Below, one piece after another: positions 35,952 to 44,489 of a stretch of DNA of 51,002 nt. The stretch comes from Cyclobacterium sp. 1_MG-2023 (GTDB lineage: Bacteria; Bacteroidota; Bacteroidia; Cytophagales; Cyclobacteriaceae). The position numbers and the translations under genes were made by a program. Numbering within the stretch: position 1 is the first letter of the stretch; the number at the start of each line of letters is the position of its first letter. Below the pieces are notes generated by a model. That model ran no database searches. It was not told the DNA's origin and was given only the letters and a program-made list of their open reading frames with translations. The stretch covers positions 1-51,002 of the forward strand of contig NZ_JAUOPC010000021.1 in NCBI RefSeq assembly GCF_030546805.1, given 5' to 3'.

Positions 35952-36944
35952 ATGCAAACAATGAACCCAAGTCGATTAACGCTTCTATTTTTATTATTGA
36001 TCCAACTGTGGAGTTGCTCAGCCTCCTCAGAAAATAAACCTGAATATGTCTTACGTTTTGGACACCTGGCTAACAACCAGCATGGTTGGCACCTGGCCAG
36101 TTTAAAATTTGCCGAAGAGGTAAAAAAGCGCTCCAATGGCAGAATAGAAGTAAAAGTCTATCCCAACGAACAACTCGGTAAGGAGATGGATGTGTTGACC
36201 GGACTATTGGTAGGAAGTGCAGACATTATGATTACCGGAGAATCCCTACAAAGCTGGAGCTTGCCCAAAGCCATCCTATGCGCCACCCCTTTTGCTATCC
36301 GAGATTCTGAGCATCTAAAAAAAGTGGCAGGTGGACCTTTGGGCAAGGAAATCGAGCAGCATATTTTGGATGGTGCCGGATTCAGACCCATTGCCTGGTT
36401 TGAGCGTGGGGCAAGAAACCTAACTGCCAATCGAATCATCCGCCATCCGGACGATCTTCAAGGAATGATTTTAAGGGTACCACCGGTTTCTCTTTATGTG
36501 GATACTTGGAGTACACTGGGTGCCAAACCTACACCTATGGCTTTTTCAGAGGTTTTTACTGCTTTGCAACAATCCACCATCCATGGACAGGAAAACCCTT
36601 TTGCCTTGATCAAAGATGCAGGCCTCTATGAGGTGCAAAAATACTGTATGTTAACCTCACATGTGAAAAGCTGGGCTTATGTGGTCATGAGTGGTAAAAA
36701 ATACGATAGCCTCCCCAAGGACCTGCAAAATGTAATCGATGAATCAGCTAAAATAATGCAGGAATATGAACATGAATTGTTTTTAGTTCAAGAGAAAAAA
36801 GATTACGATTTTCTTGTGGAAAAAGGAATGGAATTTATTGAAGTTGACATTGAAGCTTTCAAGGCAGCCGCCAAAGAAGCTGTTCTGGAATCCTTTGATG
36901 AAGAACAAACAGATCTTTTAAATAGAATCCAGCAGGTAAAATGA
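35952..36944 (+). CDS. dctP: TRAP transporter substrate-binding protein
   Basis: The protein binds an organic acid in the periplasm and delivers it to the TRAP permease. I start it at ATG 35952 (MQTMNPSRLTLLFLLLIQLW), which gives a lipoprotein signal with the cysteine in WSCSAS; the longer frame would need a TTG. The mature fold is DctP-type: YVLRFGHLANNQHGWHLASL, FAEEVKKRSNGRIEVKVYPN, GQENPFALI and the substrate-carboxylate arginine region LQGMILRVPP. It overlaps the next gene by 4 bp. The ligand is unknown; an amidohydrolase and a GH109-type protein follow. Confidence 0.92.
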   Translation: MQTMNPSRLTLLFLLLIQLWSCSASSENKPEYVLRFGHLANNQHGWHLASLKFAEEVKKRSNGRIEVKVYPNEQLGKEMDVLTGLLVGSADIMITGESLQSWSLPKAILCATPFAIRDSEHLKKVAGGPLGKEIEQHILDGAGFRPIAWFERGARNLTANRIIRHPDDLQGMILRVPPVSLYVDTWSTLGAKPTPMAFSEVFTALQQSTIHGQENPFALIKDAGLYEVQKYCMLTSHVKSWAYVVMSGKKYDSLPKDLQNVIDESAKIMQEYEHELFLVQEKKDYDFLVEKGMEFIEVDIEAFKAAAKEAVLESFDEEQTDLLNRIQQVK

Positions 36945-37402
36945 CAAAATCTCCCTTCCCCACTTTAGATAAAGTACTGGGTTTCCTCGTAAACCTAAGT
37001 TTTGTTGTGATGATTGCCGTTGTATTGCTTCAGGTTATTGCCAGGTACCTTTTGCCTTGGGCTCCCAATTGGACCGAAGAGCTTGCCCGCTTTTGCTTCA
37101 TCTATTTGGTAAGCATGGGTGCTGCCTTGGCTGTAAAAGACAATGGTTATGTAAGTGTAAACTTTTTATTGGACAGGCTATCGCCCAAATACAAATCCCT
37201 ATTGGAGAATATTATTTTGGTATGCATTATCGGCTTGATGTTTACTCAGTTTGTGGTAAGCCTTCCATTAATGGAGATTGTGAGCATACAAAAATCCCCT
37301 TCCATGAACCTCAACATGGCCTTTATGTATGGTACCATGGCCATTATGGGCTTATCGGTTGCCTTTTACAGTACCTTGAAATTAATACAGAAAAATAGAT
37401 GA
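36941..37402 (+). CDS. dctQ: TRAP transporter small permease
   Basis: The 153-aa protein has four membrane helices in the DctQ arrangement (LVNLSFVVMIAVVLLQVIAR; WTEELARFCFIYLVSMGAAL; NIILVCIIGLMFTQFVVSLP; MAFMYGTMAIMGLSVAFY). The motif NWTEELARF is a DctQ hallmark. It overlaps both neighbours by 4 bp, giving strict dctP-dctQ-dctM coupling. Confidence 0.92.
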   Translation: MTKSPFPTLDKVLGFLVNLSFVVMIAVVLLQVIARYLLPWAPNWTEELARFCFIYLVSMGAALAVKDNGYVSVNFLLDRLSPKYKSLLENIILVCIIGLMFTQFVVSLPLMEIVSIQKSPSMNLNMAFMYGTMAIMGLSVAFYSTLKLIQKNR

Positions 37403-38673
37403 CAGCACTTTTATTCATTGTCTTTTTGGTTCTATTGGCCATTGGCTTTCCTATTGCCTTTGCCTTGGGGATTTCCGCCTTTACCTATTTGTTGTTTAGC
37501 GATATCCCATTAATGGTGATCCCACAAAAAATGTATGCCGGGATTGATGTATTTGTATTGCTTTCTATTCCCGGTTTTATTTTGGCCGGAAACCTTATGA
37601 ATGCCAGTGGCATTACCGGTAGGATCATCAATTTTTGCAATGCGCTTTTGGGACATATTAGAGGAGGGTTAGGACTGGCCAATGTTGGGGCTTCCATGTT
37701 ATTTGGCGGTATCTCCGGGACGGCCATTGCCGATACCGCCAGCATTGGTTCTGTAATGATTCCTGCCATGAAAAAAGAAGGCTATGATGTGCCTTTTTCC
37801 TGTGCCGTCACGGCTTCTTCTTCCACAATTGGGCCTGTTATTCCTCCCAGTTTACCGATGATCATTGCCGCCACCCTTACCGGACTTTCCGTGGGAAAGT
37901 TATTTGTAGCCGGGATTGTTCCGGGTGTATTATTGGGAATAGGTTTTATGTTGATTACCTATTTGATTTCTGTGAAAAGAAAATACCCCAAAAGGGCTAG
38001 AAAATCATTTGGCTTCATCTTCAAAAGCTTTTTCCAGGCATTTTGGGCCTTAATGATGACCGTAATTATTCTTTTTGGCATCATAGGAGGTGTTTTTACG
38101 CCTACCGAGGCCTCTATTGTAGCCGTAATTTATGCGATAGCCATTGGTCTTTGGGTTTACAAAGAGTTAAAAATTAAAATGATTCCGGCCATATTGCTTC
38201 AGTCAGCCAAAACAACTGCTGCCTTGATGGTCTTGGTTGGTTTTGCCAATCTCTTTGCTTGGATCATGACCGTAGAGGAGTTGCCACAGCTGATTGCCAA
38301 TAGCCTATTGGAATTGACCACCAACAAATTCATGCTACTCTTGTTAATCAACCTCTTGCTTATATTTGTAGGCGCCTTTATGGAAACCATTGCCGCCTTG
38401 CTTATACTGTTCCCGGTTTTGCTGGGCGTAGCAGTAAATGTGGGCGTAGACCCTGTGCAGTTTGCCATCATTATGGTTTTTAACTTGGTGATTGGGCTCA
38501 CCACGCCTCCGGTAGGAGTTTGTTTGTTTGTGGCTTCCAGTATAGGGAGCATATCCCTTGAAAAAATAGCGGTAGCAGGCTTGCCTTATTTGATGGTGAG
38601 TATTCTGGTCCTTTTGATGATTACTTATATCCCCGAAGTAAGCCTCTGGTTACCGGGATTGTTTTATGAGTAA
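37399..38673 (+). CDS. dctM: TRAP transporter large permease
   Basis: This 424-aa ion-coupled permease has about twelve membrane helices and the DctM signature region (GGLGLANVGASMLFGGISGT, DTASIGSVMIPAMKKEGY, IGPVIPPSLPMIIAA) and the second inverted half (NLVIGLTTPPVGVCLFVASS). It imports the substrate with sodium. It is the last gene of the TRAP operon. Confidence 0.94.
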   Translation: MTALLFIVFLVLLAIGFPIAFALGISAFTYLLFSDIPLMVIPQKMYAGIDVFVLLSIPGFILAGNLMNASGITGRIINFCNALLGHIRGGLGLANVGASMLFGGISGTAIADTASIGSVMIPAMKKEGYDVPFSCAVTASSSTIGPVIPPSLPMIIAATLTGLSVGKLFVAGIVPGVLLGIGFMLITYLISVKRKYPKRARKSFGFIFKSFFQAFWALMMTVIILFGIIGGVFTPTEASIVAVIYAIAIGLWVYKELKIKMIPAILLQSAKTTAALMVLVGFANLFAWIMTVEELPQLIANSLLELTTNKFMLLLLINLLLIFVGAFMETIAALLILFPVLLGVAVNVGVDPVQFAIIMVFNLVIGLTTPPVGVCLFVASSIGSISLEKIAVAGLPYLMVSILVLLMITYIPEVSLWLPGLFYE

Positions 38674-38784
38674 ATCTCGAACTTCTGATCGAGGCGACCT
38701 TTGATAAATTGCTCAGTTGGTGACAATGAAATAGGCTGACTTAATTTTAACTTCGTTACGCAATCGTCAATCTTGAAAATATCA

Positions 38785-38822
38785 AAATCCCCCTTTTTTC
38801 AAAAGGGGACCAAGGGGGATTT
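38785..38822 (-). repeat. Dispersed palindromic repeat (TCCCCCTTT family), copy 2
   Basis: The arms AAATCCCCCTT (38785-38795) and AAGGGGGATTT (38812-38822) surround a loop containing GGGGACC, the complement of the GTCCCC loop of the first copy. It lies in the 418-bp gap between dctM and the amidohydrolase; the rest of that gap, 38823-39091, is A/T-rich leader without a visible gene. Confidence 0.65.
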
Positions 38823-39091
38823 CTAACGTTAACAGCAAACAAAATAAACTTTTAATCTCTGAAAATAACCATCCATTATTAGCCATTTTGTCCATCCAAA
38901 TGTCGCAATTCCTCTTTTTTAATCTTCATTAATAAACAAAAACTTCAATTAATTTTAATATTAACAATTCCTTTGGTTAAATTAAACCACAGGAAAATAA
39001 GAAGAGGGAATAGTGCCATCAGTCTGCCAAACTTTTTGTAACTGTGCCCATCTCCAAAATACACTTTAACTAAAACCACACAGCCATAACC

Positions 39092-40246
39092 ATGAAAAAA
39101 ATTACTATAACAAGTAAATCATTTACTTTTTCCTTATGCCTTTTGGCATTTTTCACCTTCTGTAAATCTCCTCAAAAGCAAGAAAAAATGGTTGAGCAGA
39201 CAGCAAATACTTACTATTCCATGGAAGATTTTTCCTCCATAAAGAAGTTTGATACCCATTTTCACCTTCGCAGTCAATTTGATACCCTTTTCATCAATCA
39301 AGCGGCGAAGGATAATTTTGGTCTACTGACCGTTAGTGTATACACTTCCCCAAACAGAACCCCTGAGGACCAAGAAAATTTCTCTTTAAAAATGGTGCGT
39401 GATTTTCCTGATATTGTCTCCTATGCCACCACATTTTCATTGGATGGTTTCAATGAGGAGGATTGGGTAAGCAAAACCCTAGCCTATTTAGAAAAATCCA
39501 TTGCCCATGGAGCCATTGCGGTTAAGGTTTGGAAAAACGTGGGCATGGAATTGAAAAATGACAAGGGTGAATTGGTAACCATCAATGACAAGAAATTTGA
39601 ACCCATCTTAAAACTTTTAACGGAAAAGAACATTACCCTATTGGGGCATCTTGGTGAACCCAAAAACACTTGGTTGCCACTAGAAGAAATGACCGTACAG
39701 GGAGACAAGGATTATTTTAGTGAAAATCCAAAGTACCACATGTACAACTTTCCCGATTTTCCCTCCTATGATGATCAAATTGAGGCCCGAGACCGGATGT
39801 TGGCCGATAATCCTGATTTGAGATTTGTTGGAGCACATTTGGGAAGTTTGGAATACGATGTTAAGGAATTGGCAAAAAGACTGGATCGCTACCCCAATAT
39901 GGCAGTGGACATGGCCGAAAGAATTTCCCACCTACAATACCAGGCCATTACCAATTGGCAAGAGGTTCATGACTTCTTTATTAAATACCAGGACAGGCTA
40001 ATTTATGGAACAGATTTGAGAACCAGTGCATCCGATATACAAGCCAAAGGATTGACCCAAACGGATGAGATTGCATCCCATGCCCACGAAGTATGGTTAA
40101 GGCATTGGCAATTTTTCACCGGAGATGATGAAATGAATGTGCCAAAAGTAGATGGTTCCTTCAAAGGCCTAAAGCTACCCAAATCCGTGGTAGATAAGAT
40201 TTATAGGTACAATGCTGAAAAATGGTATCCTGGACTTCTCGAATAG
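39092..40246 (+). CDS. Amidohydrolase family lipoprotein
   Basis: The 384-aa exported protein has a lipoprotein-type signal (SFTFSLCLLAFFTFCKSPQ). The mature part is a TIM-barrel amidohydrolase of the amidohydrolase-2 type, with metal motif DTHFHLRSQ, and histidines in LLGHLGEP and VGAHLGSLEYD, and the catalytic aspartate in YGTDLRTS. It is 418 bp after the TRAP operon and 29 bp before the GH109-type gene, so it likely works in the same pathway on a small ring or acid substrate. The reaction is not determined. Confidence 0.8.
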   Translation: MKKITITSKSFTFSLCLLAFFTFCKSPQKQEKMVEQTANTYYSMEDFSSIKKFDTHFHLRSQFDTLFINQAAKDNFGLLTVSVYTSPNRTPEDQENFSLKMVRDFPDIVSYATTFSLDGFNEEDWVSKTLAYLEKSIAHGAIAVKVWKNVGMELKNDKGELVTINDKKFEPILKLLTEKNITLLGHLGEPKNTWLPLEEMTVQGDKDYFSENPKYHMYNFPDFPSYDDQIEARDRMLADNPDLRFVGAHLGSLEYDVKELAKRLDRYPNMAVDMAERISHLQYQAITNWQEVHDFFIKYQDRLIYGTDLRTSASDIQAKGLTQTDEIASHAHEVWLRHWQFFTGDDEMNVPKVDGSFKGLKLPKSVVDKIYRYNAEKWYPGLLE

Positions 40247-40275
40247 TTTTTAAACTTTAAAAAATTAAAAACACC

Positions 40276-41595
40276 ATGAATTACCTCGACCGCAGAAATT
40301 TTCTAAAACTATCTTCCTTAGCCCTCGGAGGTCTATCGGCCGGTTTGCATGCCAAGCCTTCTTTTGCAAGAGACTTCAAAAAAAACCTAAGACTGGGTTT
40401 TGTGGGTATTGGAGGTAGGGGTTCTTACCATCTGGACACTGCACTGGGAATTGCCGGGGTAGAAATCCCTGCCATTTGCGACATTGACCCTACAAACCTT
40501 TACCAAGCCAAGCGATGGATTGAAGAATCCGGCCAGCCTAGTCCCAAACTTTACGAAAAAGGCCCAACAGATTTTATCCGGCTATGTGAAGAAGAAGAAC
40601 TGGATGCGGTAATCTGTGCGACACCTTGGGATACCCATGCACCTATTTGCCTGGCGGCCATGAAAAATGGGAAACATGCGGCCTGTGAAGTACCTCTTGC
40701 CCAAACATTGGAAGAAGCATGGGAACTGGTAGAAACCTTTGAAAAAACTGGGAAGTGGGCCAGCATCGTTTTAGGCGGTTTTGGAGACCTGACCATGTTG
40801 AATATGGTGAGGAAAGGACTTTTAGGAGACATCCTCCATGCAGAAAGTGGTTATATTCATGACCTAAGGATGGTGAAGTTTAATCCCGAAGAAGAACCAT
40901 GGAGACTGCAACCTGCCATAGACAAGAACGGCAACCTGTACCCTGACCACCCCATGAGAAACATGATGCCTTTATTGGACATCAACCATGGGGACCGATT
41001 TGATTACCTGGTTTCCATGAGTACCAAATCGGGCATGCTCAATGAATACGCCAAGGCCCAATATGGGGAAAAACACCCATATGCAACTAAAAAGATGGCC
41101 CTGGGAGATTATAACGCTTCGCTTATCCGTACAGTAAAAGGTAAAATGATCACCCTCAACCATGATACCCACACGCCCCACCCCAGAGAAAGTTTCCGAC
41201 TTCAGGGCACCAAAGGAATTTATTTAAAGGAAAGGGATAACCAGCGCATTTACATTGAAGGGAGAAGCCCGGAGGCACATCAATGGGAACCTGCGGCGCC
41301 ATACTTAGAAGAATTTGCGCATGATATCATAAAAAACTATGCCCCACCGGAGAGAAAAGGAGGCGCCATTCGAGGACATGGCAGTGGTGGTATAACCCAA
41401 ACCCCCATAAACTGGCACCGATTGATTCTGGCCCTGCAGGAAAACAAACAGCCGGACTGGGATGTGTACGATTCAGTAACAAGCGCGGCCATTATTCCCC
41501 TTACCGGCGCTTCAGTAGCCGACAAAAGCAGGTCGGTAGATTTCCCTGATTTCACAAAAGGGAAATGGGAAACCAGGGCAAAGCTTTATTCTTAA
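40276..41595 (+). CDS. Gfo/Idh/MocA protein of the GH109 type, Tat-exported
   Basis: The N-terminus carries a twin-arginine signal (DRRNFLKLSSLALGG). The Rossmann domain binds NAD (LGFVGIGGRGSYHLDTAL), and CEVPLAQTLEEAWELVETFE stands at the usual EKP position. Segments NGNLYPDHPM, GDRFDYLVSMS and HPRESFRLQGTKG match the GH109 alpha-N-acetylgalactosaminidase-like family, which uses NAD-dependent oxidation-elimination for glycoside cleavage. The 439-aa length fits. Substrate specificity is uncertain because the family includes members with other activities. It forms a two-gene unit with the amidohydrolase. Confidence 0.8.
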   Translation: MNYLDRRNFLKLSSLALGGLSAGLHAKPSFARDFKKNLRLGFVGIGGRGSYHLDTALGIAGVEIPAICDIDPTNLYQAKRWIEESGQPSPKLYEKGPTDFIRLCEEEELDAVICATPWDTHAPICLAAMKNGKHAACEVPLAQTLEEAWELVETFEKTGKWASIVLGGFGDLTMLNMVRKGLLGDILHAESGYIHDLRMVKFNPEEEPWRLQPAIDKNGNLYPDHPMRNMMPLLDINHGDRFDYLVSMSTKSGMLNEYAKAQYGEKHPYATKKMALGDYNASLIRTVKGKMITLNHDTHTPHPRESFRLQGTKGIYLKERDNQRIYIEGRSPEAHQWEPAAPYLEEFAHDIIKNYAPPERKGGAIRGHGSGGITQTPINWHRLILALQENKQPDWDVYDSVTSAAIIPLTGASVADKSRSVDFPDFTKGKWETRAKLYS

Positions 41596-41602
41596 TTAAA
41601 GA

Positions 41603-41850
41603 GTTGATGAAAGCCCACCAACAGCGAATAAGAACTGAATTACCAAAAATCTATAGCCAAGATTTATTGAATAACCAGTTTCGGTGTCTTACAACAAAAT
41701 TTACTTCGTAATGGAGGATACTAAAATAAGTCGAAAACAGCGGCGAAATATCTCTCCCAGTTAGATAAAATTGGAATATGAGCAATCAGAAAATTTGGAA
41801 AGACAATTACCATAGAAACAGAAGATTTTATGCTTTTACAAAATATTGGT
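41603..41850 (+). pseudogene. Broken Fic family protein, C-terminal remnant
   Basis: Three-frame reading yields pieces that line up with the C-terminal winged-helix part of Fic/DOC AMPylators: KAHQQRIRTELPKIYSQDLL, then ISRKQRRNISPS, then LDKIGI and NQKIWKDNYHRNRRFYAF. They lie in order but are separated by frameshifts and stops, and the catalytic HxFx(D/E)GNGR motif is absent. The remainder of 41596-42297 is not recognisable; a stretch of about 50 codons around 41790-41900 (EDFMLLQNIGNFHDPHI) could belong to the same relic. Confidence 0.5.
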
Positions 41851-42297
41851 AATTTTCATGACCCGCATATCAAAGAAGAACTGTTTAACTCTCAAAAATT
41901 GAAATAGGAATTCGCTTAGTGAATGATAGTTATTTTAATGCCTGTGATACAAAATAAACTCGGCAAACATCTTATTTAGCCAAAGCTACCTGCCTTTAGT
42001 AAAAAATGAGTATAACCTGATTCAGAGAGTATTGTTGCAAACAAAAGGTAACAATACCGCCAAAATATCGACCTTAATTAGTAATTTCTTCAAATCCAAG
42101 ATTAATTGTTCTATTTCTATTTGATTCCTATTCCTAAGTCTTTATTTTAGTATTTAATAATTTAGTAGCAGTGAGTCGTTTGAAAATAGGCATTTTTAAA
42201 AGTCATTTAATGTTTGATTATAACAAGTGCCTTGCACCATTCATACAACTCCTAATCTAGACTGATAAATATCTTCTATCTTTAATAGAGTCTCAAA

Positions 42298-42705
42298 ATG
42301 AAGAAGACAACATTACTTATTATAATCTCCTTTTTTGTATTTTCATGTAATCCTTATAACAAAGAATTTACGTTAGAGGGTGAATATTCTATCGTCGATT
42401 TTACAATGACCCCGGAGTTTGCAAAAGATTCAATTGCACGAAAAAATATATTGCCTATAATTACTAGTCCCAATAGCAAATTTATTTTTTCAAAGGACCA
42501 TTCATTTGTAAAAATAGATCCCAAGTTTGGTATGGAATTCTTTGGAGATTCAATTTATAAATATGAGATGGAGAATAAATTTATTTCCTTAACAAATAAT
42601 GATAAAACCATAAACATCCCATATAAAAACGATAATGGAATAATAAGGCTATTTATTGACAGCAAAGGAATTGAGCGATTTTCAATTATCCCATCAAAGA
42701 ATTAG
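42298..42705 (+). CDS. Hypothetical lipoprotein
   Basis: The 135-aa protein has a clear lipoprotein signal (MKKTTLLIIISFFVFSCNPY). The rest is beta-rich, with a strand-and-turn pattern (FTLEGEYSIVDFTMTPEF, KFIFSKDHSFVKIDPKFG) that suggests a small barrel or sandwich. I recognise no family. It stands alone, A/T-rich, in a decayed area. Confidence 0.65.
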   Translation: MKKTTLLIIISFFVFSCNPYNKEFTLEGEYSIVDFTMTPEFAKDSIARKNILPIITSPNSKFIFSKDHSFVKIDPKFGMEFFGDSIYKYEMENKFISLTNNDKTINIPYKNDNGIIRLFIDSKGIERFSIIPSKN

Positions 42706-42913
42706 TATTCGTTTGTAACCAGATTAAACCAAAAATTAAAAAAAACTGATAGACGAAAAGTGAAAATTCAGTCGCGAACGAGCTCAAGGCTTGATGATTC
42801 AACATACTATTATACTATTCCTATTTCTCGAAAGGTCCTGCTCACCAAGCCAAGAGGAATCCCAAGCAACTTTTGAAAAAAAAAACTTACAACAGTGCAC
42901 AGCCAACTTTCGT

Positions 42914-43093
42914 CTAGCTTTGTTGTTTTTTCATTTTTTGCAGAGTGAACCAAAAAGTCAATGTAAAAATGAAAACCAAAGCAGCTACTAATATTCCCCA
43001 GCCATACAAATAATGGTCGGTTAAGATTTTAAAAGTAGCAAAAACGATGACCGCTAGTGCAGAAATTACTAAAGAATATAATAAATTTTTCAT
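42914..43093 (-). CDS. Small membrane protein, 59 aa
   Basis: This frame is shorter than 60 codons but looks real. It begins MKNLLYSLVISALAVIVFAT, has a second membrane helix (GWGILVAALVFIFTLTFW) and ends in a basic tail (KMKKQQS). The purine-rich AAGGATTAA lies about 10 bp upstream of the ATG. The pattern of two helices and a positive C-terminal end is what one expects of a short inner-membrane protein. The plus-strand 66-codon frame over this stretch is its shadow. From 43094 to 43468 I see no gene. Confidence 0.6.
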   Translation of the reverse strand: MKNLLYSLVISALAVIVFATFKILTDHYLYGWGILVAALVFIFTLTFWFTLQKMKKQQS

Positions 43094-43468
43094 GATTAAT
43101 TTACTTAATCCTTTTACGGAACAGCCTAAACCAGCTCCAACTACACATAATATACTTTACACACACCAAGCAAATTTTCCCTAAGGGTCATAAAGTAATT
43201 GGTTATGTACTTACACATCCCCAACCTTAGGTGGCAAGCCCATAGAAATACATATTATATAGTTAATTTGTTAATTATCTCGACAAAATGATCTAATTAA
43301 AATAATTAAGTATAATTTAATATCCAATTTATTATAAAAAATTCCTAAGGGTAATCATTTAATCCGAGATTAAATATTAAGAAAGTATAACCATGAATTT
43401 TAAAACCTTGATGAAGCTATCTAACATTACTATTTTTTAATGTTTAAAATTGTTAGTTATTAAGCCCC

Positions 43469-43690
43469 CTATCGCTCCAATAAAAAAGACAACAAATCTT
43501 TGAGGTCGCTATCGGTAAGGTTCTTTTCTAAACCTTCGGGCATCAATGAACTTTTGATCAAGCCATAATCGGCTATGTTCTCCTTAGCAAACGTAACAAA
43601 GCCTTTTGCTAAAGTATATATTTCTATGCTGCCTTCTCCCACATCTATTTGCCTGCCTTGATGCATGGTCCCATCTTTTAATTTTATAAA
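43469..43690 (-). pseudogene. C-terminal remnant of a putative heme-binding-domain protein
   Basis: The open part reads MHQGRQIDVGEGSIEIYTLA through MPEGLEKNLTDSDLKDLLSF. That matches the C-terminal end of the large membrane-bound-dehydrogenase/cytochrome proteins with a planctomycete-type heme-binding domain, where KLKDGTxxxG and SLMPEGLxxxLxxxxLxDLLxFL are common. Reading upstream gives WFIKLKDGT in frame, then an in-frame TAG near 43690. The CxxCH and all earlier domains are missing, so it is a relic. Confidence 0.6.
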
Positions 43691-43940
43691 CCATCCTTGT
43701 GACTATATTTTACCAAATTGGCCTACCCTTAATTATAATTTTTCCTTATTGATATTTAATCAAACACACCATGCCATATCGTCACTTTTGTCCATATTTA
43801 ACAGTCATAATGTCATTTAACCAATCAACAATACTGACGTATTGTCCTGTTTTACAGATGTTTACCTGATTTTTCCAATTGGCATTTACTTTGTAAAATG
43901 ACAAGTAAATAAAGAAGTTAAAACTAAAAAAACTATAGCC

Positions 43941-44396
43941 ATGACACTTATAAAATCAAACGGAAGAAAAACACAGGCACCTGATTTTAACAATTGGTTG
44001 GATCAATTATTTGATGTTCCATCTTCTTTTGTATTGGGTAGCCCTGAAAATCGTTTCAATGGAAACAGGCCGGCAGTTAATATCAAAGAAAATGACAAAG
44101 AGTATTTGTTGGAAGTAGCTGCCCCCGGTATGAAGAAGGAAGATTTTAACATTTCCTTTGAAAAAGACTATCTGATTATCTCCGCAAGTAAAAAAACAGA
44201 GACGGAAGAAAAAGATGAAAGCCATAAGGTAAAGCGAACTGAATTCCATTACGAAAGTTTTGAAAGGTCTTTCTTTATTGAAGAAGACAAAGTAGATGTG
44301 GATCAGATCAACGCTCAGTACCAAGACGGTATCCTTAAACTTATACTTCCTAAAAAAGAAGAGCTAAAAAGAGTGAAGCAAATCACAGTATCATAA
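43941..44396 (+). CDS. Hsp20/alpha-crystallin small heat-shock protein
   Basis: The 151-aa cytoplasmic holdase has an N-terminal arm with FNNWLDQLFDVPSSF, then the alpha-crystallin domain from about residue 45: NIKENDKEYLLEVAAPGMKK, FEKDYLIISASK, RTEFHYESFERSFFI and the closing GILKLILPKKEE. The C-terminal IxI-type tail is represented by KQITVS. It stands alone, between a long A/T-rich leader (43691-43940) and a strong terminator. Confidence 0.95.
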   Translation: MTLIKSNGRKTQAPDFNNWLDQLFDVPSSFVLGSPENRFNGNRPAVNIKENDKEYLLEVAAPGMKKEDFNISFEKDYLIISASKKTETEEKDESHKVKRTEFHYESFERSFFIEEDKVDVDQINAQYQDGILKLILPKKEELKRVKQITVS

Positions 44397-44426
44397 TCGG
44401 GAAAAAATCCTGAATTAATTATTAGA

Positions 44427-44457
44427 AAGTTCCTTGGTTAGCCAAGGAACTTTTTTT
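44427..44457 (+). terminator. Rho-independent terminator after hsp20
   Basis: AAGTTCCTTGG pairs perfectly with CCAAGGAACTT over the loop TTAG and is followed by five more T's. It lies 30 bp after the stop codon. Confidence 0.85.
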
Positions 44458-44489
44458 GGTTTTATTTCCAATAGACTCCATAGGTTTGC

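Noticed and set aside
42791-42991. 66-codon plus-strand frame
   Set aside because: It is the shadow of the 59-codon membrane gene on the minus strand.
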